This document shows positions 9,759-17,259 of a DNA stretch of 28,419 bases, piece by piece; within the stretch, counting starts at the first letter, position 1; each line of letters begins with the position of its first letter. Source of the stretch: a virus; the IMG/VR virus record IMGVR_UViG_3300021959_005167, positions 1-28,419 of that record; one strand, 5' to 3'. Both the position numbers and the translations under genes were made by a program. The notes beneath the pieces were generated by a model. That model saw only the letters and a program-made list of their open reading frames with translations, was not told where the DNA came from and did not search any database.

Positions 9759-10484
9759 ATGAATATATTATTGACTGGAAGTGAGGGCTTCATAGGCTCT
9801 AATTTAAAAAATAAATTAGATAATGTTACTTGTTTAGATTTAAAATTAGGTGAAGATTTATTAACATGTAAGTTACCTGATAATATAGATGTGGTAATTC
9901 ATTTAGCCGGACTATCAGGTGTAAGAATATCTTTAGACAATCCAGCTGAATATTGGAAACAAAATGTTATTGTTAGTCGAAGAATATTTGAACATTATAA
10001 AAACTCCAGAATATTATATGCAAGTTCAAGCACAGCACATGAACCATGGAGAAATCCATATGCATTTAGTAAATTTTCACTAGAACATTTTGCTCCAGAT
10101 AACAGTTTAGGTATGAGATTTACTACATCTTACGGACCTAATGGTCGGGAGAACATGTTAATACCACAAATTATCAAAGGTGTGGTGCCATATATTAATG
10201 TTGACCATAGTAGAGATTTTATACATGTGGATGACTTATGCGAAGCTATTATATTGATGATGAATACAAATGAAACAGGTGTTATTGATATGGGTACAGG
10301 AATATCAAATAAAATAGTAGATATTATGAATTATTGTAAGTTATCGTTTTCTAGTAAATTAGGACCAGAAACCGAGAGAAAAGATAATAAAGCTGACATC
10401 TCTATCTTGACTAAATATGGATGGAAACCAAAAATAAATTTGTTTCAATACTTAGATAACAAAATAGGAAAGAGGATAAACTAA
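9759..10484 (+). CDS. NAD-dependent epimerase/dehydratase (SDR)
   Basis: Extended-type short-chain dehydrogenase/reductase, the class that epimerises, dehydrates or reduces nucleotide sugars. The N-terminal NAD-binding Rossmann motif is GxxGxxG (G7, G10, G13, with FIG). HLAG at residues 48-51 and SSS at 89-91 are followed by the catalytic YxxxK (Y101, K105). At 241 residues it is shorter than the usual ~310-350, with a compact C-terminal substrate domain. A likely role is to provide an activated sugar for the glycosyltransferases downstream; this is inferred from context. It starts one base after the last virion gene, and its TAA overlaps the next ATG by one base. First gene of the enzymatic island. 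Confidence 0.8.
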   Translation: MNILLTGSEGFIGSNLKNKLDNVTCLDLKLGEDLLTCKLPDNIDVVIHLAGLSGVRISLDNPAEYWKQNVIVSRRIFEHYKNSRILYASSSTAHEPWRNPYAFSKFSLEHFAPDNSLGMRFTTSYGPNGRENMLIPQIIKGVVPYINVDHSRDFIHVDDLCEAIILMMNTNETGVIDMGTGISNKIVDIMNYCKLSFSSKLGPETERKDNKADISILTKYGWKPKINLFQYLDNKIGKRIN

Positions 10485-11005
10485 TGGAAATTACAAAAGA
10501 CAATTTTGTTTCAGCAAGATTTTGTGATAATGAAAGAACACAAATTGAGGTTTTTGTAAAAGGTGATAAAGAAAATGAAGTTTTTCCACATATCGTAGAG
10601 TTAGACGAAAATCATCCTGATTACAAAAATTTACTATCTATTCAATCATTACCCGAAATTCATCATTATACTGATAATTGGTGTAATGAACAAAGAAAAC
10701 GATTCAAAGAAGAAATGATTGATATTGCCAAACAAGAAGGCATTATCAAAGTATCTAAATCAAATGCACCGAATGTAAAAGAGGTGGAAGTTAAAATTGA
10801 TTACACACTGGAAGAATTGGTGTCGAAAATCTTTAATGACAAATTAGAGTATGATAATGAATTGATTAAAGAGCAGATGTTCAAAGCTAAACTAGCTGCA
10901 TTTGAATTGCCTATTGTGAAAGAATCAGATAATAGAGAATTAAAAGCTAAACTTAGAAAAGCAGAAACCTTTAAAGATATTATTTCATATACTTCACAAT
11001 TTTAA
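10484..11005 (+). CDS. Hypothetical acidic/helical protein
   Basis: A 173-residue protein I do not recognise with confidence. The first ~60 residues are mixed alpha/beta (MEITKDNFVSARFCDN), then a charged helical region rich in Lys and Glu runs to the end (KLRKAETFKDI). There is no signal peptide, membrane segment or cofactor motif. It sits between the epimerase (one-base overlap) and the first radical SAM gene (15-base gap). The opening vaguely recalls small proteins next to fibre genes in marine phages, so a fibre-assembly role is possible. A carrier or substrate protein for the modifying enzymes downstream is another possibility. Neither is supported by a motif. Confidence 0.6.
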   Translation: MEITKDNFVSARFCDNERTQIEVFVKGDKENEVFPHIVELDENHPDYKNLLSIQSLPEIHHYTDNWCNEQRKRFKEEMIDIAKQEGIIKVSKSNAPNVKEVEVKIDYTLEELVSKIFNDKLEYDNELIKEQMFKAKLAAFELPIVKESDNRELKAKLRKAETFKDIISYTSQF

Positions 11006-11020
11006 GGACTAAATCATGTT

Positions 11021-12202
11021 ATGTTTGACTTTGAAAAACCTTTATCATTTCATATAGAAATAACGGACAAGTGCAACGCTAGATGTGTACAATGTTCAAG
11101 AAATAGAATTAACCGGAAAGGTGAGTTAGAAGAAAGACCAGAATTGTGTCTGACCGAAATCACCATTGACAGATATAAAAAAATATTTCAAAACTACCAA
11201 AAACAAGCCAAAGCTGTATTATTCTGTGGTAACATGGGCGACCCAATGTTTGCTAAAGATATTTACGAAATATCAGAATACACATTAACTAATGTTTTAA
11301 CAGATTGGCATTTAAAAAACAAAGATGATAGTTTAAAAATTTATACTAACGGAGGTATGAGGTCTGCCAAATGGTGGTATGACTATGGTAAACTATTAGC
11401 TCCCTATAATGGTCTAGTGAATTTTGCAATTGATGGATTAGAAGACACACACCATATCTATAGAACAAATACAAGATATCATAGAGTTATAGAAAATGCT
11501 ACAGCATTTATGAAAGGTGGTGGAAGAGCTGAATGGTCATTTATTAGGTTTGGTCACAATCAACATCAAGAAGAAGAATGTAAACAAATTGCTAAAGATT
11601 TAGGATTTGTAAGATTTACTGCTGTCAATACACAAAGATTTTATGGCAAAGATAGTATTGATTATACTTGGCAAAAAAGAAATTATAGTGTAATGAGATA
11701 TCAACCTGAAAAAACGGATGTACAAGAATTTAAAGATTTAAATAGGACAGATAAGTTGTGGGACGGTAAAAAAGTTGAAGATTTATCTGCTGATGAAATT
11801 AACATACAAACAAATAAAAATCAAAATAAATTTGTTGAGGATCCTGAAAAATCAAGAAAAGAATCTGCCGGTAAAATATATTGTCATACAAAAGCAAGAA
11901 ATGATGTTTACTTAGATTGTATGGGTTATGTTCATCCTTGTTGTTGGATTGGTTCAAATGAATATCATAGAATTAATAATGTAGCTGAAAAAACAAAATA
12001 TCAACATATGGGAAACGAGATGTTAGACCATAGAGATTTAATTCCTGCATGGGAAAAAGACTTTATAGATATTCTAAAAGAAGACTGGTATCAACATATA
12101 TTACCTTTAAGTTGGGACATGTCGCCTTGTCGCATTTGTTCTAGGCAATGTGGTAAAGATAAATTTACTACAGTACGACAACATGAAGGCCTTAGAAAAT
12201 GA
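11021..12202 (+). CDS. Radical SAM protein with C-terminal Cys-rich (SPASM/twitch-like) domain
   Basis: Radical S-adenosylmethionine enzyme of 393 residues. The canonical CxxxCxxC that binds the 4Fe-4S cluster is C18, C22, C25 (DKCNARCVQC). A GNMGDP motif at 70-75 stands where GGEP-type SAM-binding motifs occur. The C-terminal third carries many cysteines (CHTK, LDCMG, HPCCW, then CRICSRQC near the end), consistent with a SPASM/twitch domain holding auxiliary clusters, as in peptide- or carbohydrate-modifying members. Substrate unknown. The ATG follows an AAGGA site. Its TGA overlaps the PP-loop gene's ATG as ATGA, so translation is probably coupled. Confidence 0.87.
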   Translation: MFDFEKPLSFHIEITDKCNARCVQCSRNRINRKGELEERPELCLTEITIDRYKKIFQNYQKQAKAVLFCGNMGDPMFAKDIYEISEYTLTNVLTDWHLKNKDDSLKIYTNGGMRSAKWWYDYGKLLAPYNGLVNFAIDGLEDTHHIYRTNTRYHRVIENATAFMKGGGRAEWSFIRFGHNQHQEEECKQIAKDLGFVRFTAVNTQRFYGKDSIDYTWQKRNYSVMRYQPEKTDVQEFKDLNRTDKLWDGKKVEDLSADEINIQTNKNQNKFVEDPEKSRKESAGKIYCHTKARNDVYLDCMGYVHPCCWIGSNEYHRINNVAEKTKYQHMGNEMLDHRDLIPAWEKDFIDILKEDWYQHILPLSWDMSPCRICSRQCGKDKFTTVRQHEGLRK

Positions 12203-12867
12203 TATATGTTCCGGATAGTGCAAAAAATATATTAATCAACCATTCTTCAGGAATGGATTCGACACTTTTAATTTATAAATTGTTAAATGAATTAAAGATA
12301 TCTCGTAAACTAGACAAAGTAAATATTTTTATTAATACAGGTGATGAACCTGTGTGTGACCCATATGCCAGCTTTAGGTCAGACAATATCTGTAAAAAAC
12401 TATTCGATAAATTTAGTTCTTCTTATACCAGATTAAAATTTATTTACACAGATGGTGAAACAAAAATACCAACTTTTAAAAGTAAAACTATAGAGTATAA
12501 ACGACAGTATAATATAGATGTTTTTTATAGAGGTATCACATTATCTCCACCTAAAGAAATACAAACAAAATATAATTATTATAAACCTGAAAGAGATGTA
12601 GACCAATTAACTCATATTACACTAGTAGGCGAAAGTTATACAATATGTCCTTGGTACAATGTAGATAAAAAATTTATTGTTTCTGAATATAAAAAAGATA
12701 GTTTCTTAATGAATGAAATATATCCGTTAACACATAGTTGTATATGTTCTGGTGATAAAACTGAAAATTGGACAAAACATTGTTCCGAAACACAAGGACC
12801 AAATGCTAAAAACTGGTGTTGGTGGTGTGTAGAAAAACAATGGGCACTTGGAGTGTTGAATGATTAA
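12199..12867 (+). CDS. PP-loop ATP pyrophosphatase, QueC-like
   Basis: Enzyme of the PP-loop ATPase superfamily, which activates a substrate carbonyl or carboxylate by adenylation. The N-terminal loop is SSGMDST at residues 16-22, a variant of SGGxDS. Length (222) and a C-terminal cysteine set (C181, C183, C195, C207, C210, with CWWC) resemble QueC of preQ0 synthesis, whose C-terminal cysteines bind zinc, but the spacing is not the QueC pattern and no QueD, QueE or FolE gene is nearby. It may adenylate a carboxylate in the pathway of the flanking radical SAM enzymes. It overlaps the upstream gene by 4 bases and the downstream radical SAM gene by 8. Superfamily assignment is firm; substrate unknown. 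Confidence 0.75.
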   Translation: MIYVPDSAKNILINHSSGMDSTLLIYKLLNELKISRKLDKVNIFINTGDEPVCDPYASFRSDNICKKLFDKFSSSYTRLKFIYTDGETKIPTFKSKTIEYKRQYNIDVFYRGITLSPPKEIQTKYNYYKPERDVDQLTHITLVGESYTICPWYNVDKKFIVSEYKKDSFLMNEIYPLTHSCICSGDKTENWTKHCSETQGPNAKNWCWWCVEKQWALGVLND

Positions 12868-14089
12868 GCCTTACTGTACTTTACCTTTTGTACAATTTTC
12901 AACTACAGTTGCTGGTAATTATCAGGCATGTTGTATTGCTAAAAAACAATCAGAAAATATTGTTGATGTATCGCCTATGGACTTTTTCAATGGTAAACAT
13001 ATGAAACAATTGCGATATGATATGTTGAAACCTGGTGAACCTACTGACTTAATTAAAGACACTTGTTATAAGTGTATAGCAAATGAAAAAAACTCAGGCA
13101 ATTCAAAAAGATTACAAAATTACTACACAACAAATTTAGATAAAACAAATACATTAAAACAAAGAACATTAGAAAAAATAAAAGACGACAAAAATGTAGA
13201 CTTGGAACCTACTGATATGGACTCTTTTAAAATTAAGATATTTGGAAATTTGTGTAATTTAAAATGTACTATGTGTAATCCTCTAGTATCATCAAAAATA
13301 GCAGCTGAACAAAAAAGATTGGGTACTTTGCCTAGAGATTGGAAAGGACCAATTATAATAGACCAATCTAAAAAAATGGATATGGATAAGTTTAGAGATG
13401 ACTTAAAGAAAATATTACCTACTACTAATCAAATAGAAATTGTAGGTGGCGAACCATTATTATATCCTAAAGTTGCAGGATTTGTACAATGGATTGTTGA
13501 CAACAATATGTCAAGACATTTAGAGTTGAGATTTGTAACCAATGGCATGACTGAAAATTTTGAGTTGTTTGCTTTATTTAAATATTTTAGAAAAGTGACC
13601 ATAATGTTTTCTATTGATGGTGTTGGCAAGATTGATGAATATATAAGAACCGGAACTATATGGGAACAAAAAGTTGAAACTATGAAAAACATAGGTCAAA
13701 TTCCTAAAGTAAAACTATCTTTCAGTACAACAGTTCAATTATTAAACATTGGATACTTAGATGAAATTCACACCTTTGTGAAAGATACATTTGGTATGCA
13801 AGCAAAATTAAATAATAATCTTTCTTTTCCTGTGTGGGCTAGAGCAGTTAATGTTCCTAAAGATGTGTCTGAAATGTATATTAAAAAATATAGTAACAAA
13901 AAATTCTATAATATGGCTCACCATATACACACTTTAAGAAACGATAAAGAAAGAAATGATACTAGATTTTTAGACGCTATGGATAGATACAGGTATCTTG
14001 ATAGTATTAGAGATACAAATTTGTTAGATGTTTATCCAGAGTTTGAAAAATGGTATATTAATGCAAAGGCAACACCATGGTCTCTATAG
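12860..14089 (+). CDS. Radical SAM protein with N-terminal Cys-rich (twitch-like) domain
   Basis: Radical SAM enzyme of 409 residues. The cluster motif CxxxCxxC is C132, C136, C139 (LCNLKCTMC), and GGEP, the SAM-contact motif, is at 196-199. An N-terminal ~100-residue domain has its own cysteines (C6, C24, C25, C69, C72), resembling a SPASM/twitch domain placed before rather than after the barrel. I recall such twitch-type radical SAM proteins in marine viral and bacterial genomes. Function is unknown; modification of a peptide, sugar or small molecule is plausible. It overlaps the PP-loop gene by 8 bases and the first glycosyltransferase by 13. Confidence 0.86.
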   Translation: MIKPYCTLPFVQFSTTVAGNYQACCIAKKQSENIVDVSPMDFFNGKHMKQLRYDMLKPGEPTDLIKDTCYKCIANEKNSGNSKRLQNYYTTNLDKTNTLKQRTLEKIKDDKNVDLEPTDMDSFKIKIFGNLCNLKCTMCNPLVSSKIAAEQKRLGTLPRDWKGPIIIDQSKKMDMDKFRDDLKKILPTTNQIEIVGGEPLLYPKVAGFVQWIVDNNMSRHLELRFVTNGMTENFELFALFKYFRKVTIMFSIDGVGKIDEYIRTGTIWEQKVETMKNIGQIPKVKLSFSTTVQLLNIGYLDEIHTFVKDTFGMQAKLNNNLSFPVWARAVNVPKDVSEMYIKKYSNKKFYNMAHHIHTLRNDKERNDTRFLDAMDRYRYLDSIRDTNLLDVYPEFEKWYINAKATPWSL

Positions 14090-14679
14090 TAACTGCTTTC
14101 TGGGGAGACAAGTATAGTGTAGATGATTTAAAAAAATTACCAATTGATTTTTGTTTTTCTGATAGAGAAATACCTGGTATAAAAACTTTTCCTATTGATA
14201 TGAGTTACAAACACACCTGGAAAAAAATGACATTATTTGATAAGAGGTTAAATCTAGGCGATTGTTTATTTTTAGATATAGATATCATTATCCAAGGTGA
14301 CCTAAATATTCTTATTGACTATTATAAAAAGAATAAAGTCAAAGGTAAAGTTATGTTAAGTCATGTACATTGGTTTGATAATGAAAAGATGAAAAAAAAT
14401 AAGTCAACATATACATCTTGTAATGTAAATAGTGGTGTGTTTGCATTTAATAATGATGAGTGCGACCACATTTATCAAGCAGTTGAAAAAGATAAAGAAA
14501 AATTATCAATGTTATTTGAAGGCACAGATAAATGGTTTTATCATGTTCATAAAGATTGGTATACTTTTTGGCCAGACAAATATGTACAACATGCTATACA
14601 TAACTTTGAAAAATTTGATAGAAAGAAAGCGATTATATTAAGTGAAAATGGAAGAGCCGAAGGTAGAAATAAAATTTAA
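14077..14679 (+). CDS. Glycosyltransferase-like protein (DxD)
   Basis: A 200-residue GT-A type glycosyltransferase-like protein. Hallmark: LGDCLFLDIDIIIQGD, with D67 and D69 forming the DxD metal/nucleotide-sugar site after a hydrophobic strand. The N-terminus (MVSIVTAFWGDKYS) fits the first beta strand of the nucleotide-binding fold. It is shorter than typical GT8-like enzymes (250-300). It is the first of four related DxD proteins in tandem and the most divergent in length. It probably transfers a sugar from a nucleotide sugar to a glycan or protein acceptor. It overlaps the radical SAM gene by 13 bases and the methyltransferase gene by 32. Confidence 0.7.
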   Translation: MVSIVTAFWGDKYSVDDLKKLPIDFCFSDREIPGIKTFPIDMSYKHTWKKMTLFDKRLNLGDCLFLDIDIIIQGDLNILIDYYKKNKVKGKVMLSHVHWFDNEKMKKNKSTYTSCNVNSGVFAFNNDECDHIYQAVEKDKEKLSMLFEGTDKWFYHVHKDWYTFWPDKYVQHAIHNFEKFDRKKAIILSENGRAEGRNKI

Positions 14680-15322
14680 TTATGATTTAGGTCTTTTTGG
14701 TGATACACTAAACAGAGTTGTATTACGAGAATATCCACATAGATTAAAAGACTTCATCAATAGTTTTTCAGGCAATCAAGTTACTTGTAAAAAGTGGTTG
14801 ATAGAGCAACTACTTTTAGTATTAAAAGATAAGCCTAACATATCAACTAGAAAAATTACCGTATTAGGTTCGTGGTATGGCAATGTATTAGTACCTTTGA
14901 TTGTTGACAATATAAAAGGTGTTGAAGATATACAATTAATTGACATGGACGAAGACGCTTTAGATATAGGTAGAAAGTTTTTAGGTAGAAGTTATAATGA
15001 TGTTAATATTAATTATATAAAAGAAGATATTAATTTTATAGATTATTCTCAAAGATATACAAACATTTGTATTAATACATCTTGCGAACATATGTTTCCT
15101 ATGTCGTCAATATCTTTTTCAAATGATAAACAAGTATTATATATCTTACAATCAAACAACATGAAAGATGAAAGAGAACATGTAAATTGTGTTGAAGATT
15201 ACTATGAATTGATGAAACAATCTGATATTACAAAACCTTATTATTATAGTAGATTAAAATTAAAAGGTAGAAACAATAAAGAATACAAAAGATTTATGGT
15301 GATTGGTAAAAGAAATGACTAG
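14648..15322 (+). CDS. Class I SAM-dependent methyltransferase-like protein
   Basis: A 224-residue protein with a Rossmann-type SAM-binding core: motif I appears as VLGSWYGN (residues 72-79), followed one strand later by an acidic IQLIDMDEDALDIGR (95-109), the usual ribose-binding position. Sequence after residue 180 is basic and helical. I chose ATG 14648; a GTG at 14642 would add two residues. Either way the start lies 32-38 bases inside the preceding glycosyltransferase, and the stop overlaps the next start by 8 bases (ATGACTAG). It sits between glycosyltransferases, so methylation of a sugar is a reasonable guess; the acceptor is not identifiable. Confidence 0.65.
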   Translation: MEEPKVEIKFNYDLGLFGDTLNRVVLREYPHRLKDFINSFSGNQVTCKKWLIEQLLLVLKDKPNISTRKITVLGSWYGNVLVPLIVDNIKGVEDIQLIDMDEDALDIGRKFLGRSYNDVNINYIKEDINFIDYSQRYTNICINTSCEHMFPMSSISFSNDKQVLYILQSNNMKDEREHVNCVEDYYELMKQSDITKPYYYSRLKLKGRNNKEYKRFMVIGKRND

Positions 15323-16028
15323 TATTTGTACACTACTAAAAAAAGGACCAAAATATGGTACTAAAGATGTAAATAATATTTTTAGAAGTTTGAAGAAACA
15401 CACGACTAAGCCTTTTAAGTTTTATTGTTATACAGATTATGATACTGAGTTTTTAGATGAAGATATAAACATTATTGAGTTAGAAAATGATGATAAAAAA
15501 CTACAATGGTATAAGTTAGATTTTTTTAAAAAAGGTATTGTTAAAGAAGAAGATATTATATTGATGGATATTGACCAAGTCATAATTAGAAATTGTGATT
15601 TTTTATTTGATGATATTGAAGATAATGAATTTAGAGGCACACATAGATTTTGGTGGAGATGGAGAGAAGATAAAGAAAATAAAAAGTTTGCATTGAGTGG
15701 TAGCATATACAAATTCAAAAATGGTGAACATCAATACATTTCTGACAAATTTGAAAAAGATATTGACTATTGGCAAGAATATTTTATTAAAAATGGTACA
15801 ACAAGTGGACCTGTAAATGGCGAACAACACTTTGTACAAAAGATGTTAGAAGATAACAAAACTAAAACCTCAATGTTTCCTGAAAAACATATTGTAAAGT
15901 GGCATGAAAATGACTTTTATATACAAACATGCATTGAACATGATTATAAAAAATGGTCGGGTAATCCATATCTATTAGATGAAGATTGGCACACAGATGT
16001 AAAGGTAATTCATTATGCCGGAAATTAA
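15315..16028 (+). CDS. Glycosyltransferase-like protein (DxD), paralogue A
   Basis: A 237-residue GT-A type glycosyltransferase-like protein. The N-terminal pattern (YGTKDVNNIFRSLKKHTTKP, then FYCYTD) and the DxD strand IILMDIDQVI (D85, D87) are typical of small alpha/beta glycosyltransferases. A later block, IYKFKNGEHQYISDKF, then DIDYWQ and NGEQHFV, is clearly shared with the protein at 16698-17255, so the two are paralogues. A TTG four codons upstream (15303) is possible, but the ATG at 15315 forms the usual 8-base stop/start overlap. It overlaps the next gene by 14 bases. Donor and acceptor unknown. Confidence 0.72.
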   Translation: MTSICTLLKKGPKYGTKDVNNIFRSLKKHTTKPFKFYCYTDYDTEFLDEDINIIELENDDKKLQWYKLDFFKKGIVKEEDIILMDIDQVIIRNCDFLFDDIEDNEFRGTHRFWWRWREDKENKKFALSGSIYKFKNGEHQYISDKFEKDIDYWQEYFIKNGTTSGPVNGEQHFVQKMLEDNKTKTSMFPEKHIVKWHENDFYIQTCIEHDYKKWSGNPYLLDEDWHTDVKVIHYAGN

Positions 16029-16701
16029 TTGGAATACTCCTGTTGATGTTTATTGTGTTAATGTAGGGGAAAAATACGGACCTGAATATGTGTTTAAACT
16101 TAAATCAGCTGTTGAAAGACATTTAACTCAACCTCATAATTTCTGGTGTATCACAGATAAACCTGAATTATATCCTTTTTCTATAAAATCAGATGATTTA
16201 CCAGGTTATTGGAGTAAAATATCTGTATTTAAATATACTGGTAGATGTTTATATTTTGATTTAGATGTTATTATACATGGAGCAATAGACGAATTAGCTA
16301 TGACAACAGGAAATTTTCATATGATTTTACCGTTATGGAAAGACCCCAGAAAAGCAAAGTTTGTTTCTGATAGACCAGATATAGGTACATCTCTACATAA
16401 CTCCTCGGTAATGAATTGGAATGATAGTAGAGAAATATACAATAAATTTATGAAAGACCCCGAATATTATATATTTAAATATAAGGGTGATGACAGATTT
16501 TTAACACACGAAACAGAACCAAAAACTTTTCCTACTAAAAAAAGGCCACCTATAATATACTCATATAGAGATGGTGCTCATTATAATGATGACAATGAAT
16601 CTTTTAAATATCGTAAAGAATATTCTGTAGCTTTGTTTCATCAAAAACCTGAAATACATGATTGTTTAGAACATGATATTGTTAAGGAAAACTGGATATG
16701 A
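16015..16701 (+). CDS. Glycosyltransferase-like protein (DxD)
   Basis: A 228-residue GT-A glycosyltransferase-like protein. The opening (VDVYCVNVGEKYGPEYVFKL) and WCITDKPE are characteristic of bacterial glycosyltransferases of this type, and the DxD is in LYFDLDVIIHG (D82, D84). SSVMNWN at about residue 130 and a late LFHQKPEIHD segment complete the catalytic half. It is related to its neighbours but less closely than the 15315 and 16698 pair are to each other. It overlaps the upstream gene by 14 bases and the downstream one by 4 (ATGA). It likely acts in series with the other three on one glycan; that is inferred from gene order. Confidence 0.75.
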   Translation: MPEINWNTPVDVYCVNVGEKYGPEYVFKLKSAVERHLTQPHNFWCITDKPELYPFSIKSDDLPGYWSKISVFKYTGRCLYFDLDVIIHGAIDELAMTTGNFHMILPLWKDPRKAKFVSDRPDIGTSLHNSSVMNWNDSREIYNKFMKDPEYYIFKYKGDDRFLTHETEPKTFPTKKRPPIIYSYRDGAHYNDDNESFKYRKEYSVALFHQKPEIHDCLEHDIVKENWI

Positions 16702-17255
16702 TAGCACATTGTATATTCTATGGCAATAGATATTCGTATTCAAATGTTGTAACTTTACAGAGAGAGTTTAAAAAACATGATGTAAAATTAAAGTGTGAAC
16801 ATATAAAAAGCTTTGAATCTATAAAAGAACATTGGCATAAATTAAAATACTTTGATAATACAAATGAAGATACTATAATAATTGATATAGACCAGACAAT
16901 AGTAGGTGATATATCAGATATGATTAACTATCCTGTTAAAGACAATGAGTTAATTACCTACAAAAACTGGTGGGACCATTCTCCTAAGTGTCCAATAAAC
17001 GGTGGTTGGTATAAATTCAAATCTGGTAGTTTGCAGTATGTGTGGGATAAATTCAATTCCGATATAGAAAAATGGCAACTTCATTATTATAATAATGGTA
17101 CAGTTCATTATCAGTATTACGGTGAACAAAATTTTGTATATGATACAGTCTTAGAGAACGGTGGTAAAATAACTCATATGCCTATTGAATGGTATAGTAA
17201 AAATACAATAAATGAAAATACTAAAATAGTTCATCATGTGGGGATAGATAAATAG
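16698..17255 (+). CDS. Glycosyltransferase-like protein (DxD), paralogue B
   Basis: A 185-residue paralogue of the protein at 15315-16028. The DxD motif is in TIIIDIDQTIVGD (D63, D65). The shared block includes YKFKSGSLQYVWDKF, then DIEKWQ and YGEQNFVYD, aligned with its neighbour. Compared with that neighbour it has a shorter N-terminus (the first strand begins almost at the start) and a shorter tail. ATGA overlap with the upstream gene; four bases separate it from the desaturase. It is the last of the four tandem glycosyltransferase-like genes. Confidence 0.7.
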   Translation: MIAHCIFYGNRYSYSNVVTLQREFKKHDVKLKCEHIKSFESIKEHWHKLKYFDNTNEDTIIIDIDQTIVGDISDMINYPVKDNELITYKNWWDHSPKCPINGGWYKFKSGSLQYVWDKFNSDIEKWQLHYYNNGTVHYQYYGEQNFVYDTVLENGGKITHMPIEWYSKNTINENTKIVHHVGIDK

Positions 17256-17259
17256 TAAT

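Noticed and set aside
12199-12867. PP-loop gene as part of a queuosine/preQ0 DNA-modification pathway
   Set aside because: No FolE, QueD, QueE or DNA transglycosylase is in the window, the flanking radical SAM proteins are too large for QueE, and the Cys spacing differs from QueC.
15437-15839. Two overlapping minus-strand open frames with hydrophobic translations, like small membrane proteins
   Set aside because: They are antisense to the glycosyltransferase at 15315, and their Phe/Ile/Ser-rich content is what reversed Lys/Asp/Glu-rich A+T codons give.
17247-17254. GATAAATA before the desaturase gene as a late promoter
   Set aside because: It is 5 bases from the start codon and overlaps the end of the preceding glycosyltransferase gene, so spacing is unsuitable and chance is likely in this A+T-rich DNA.
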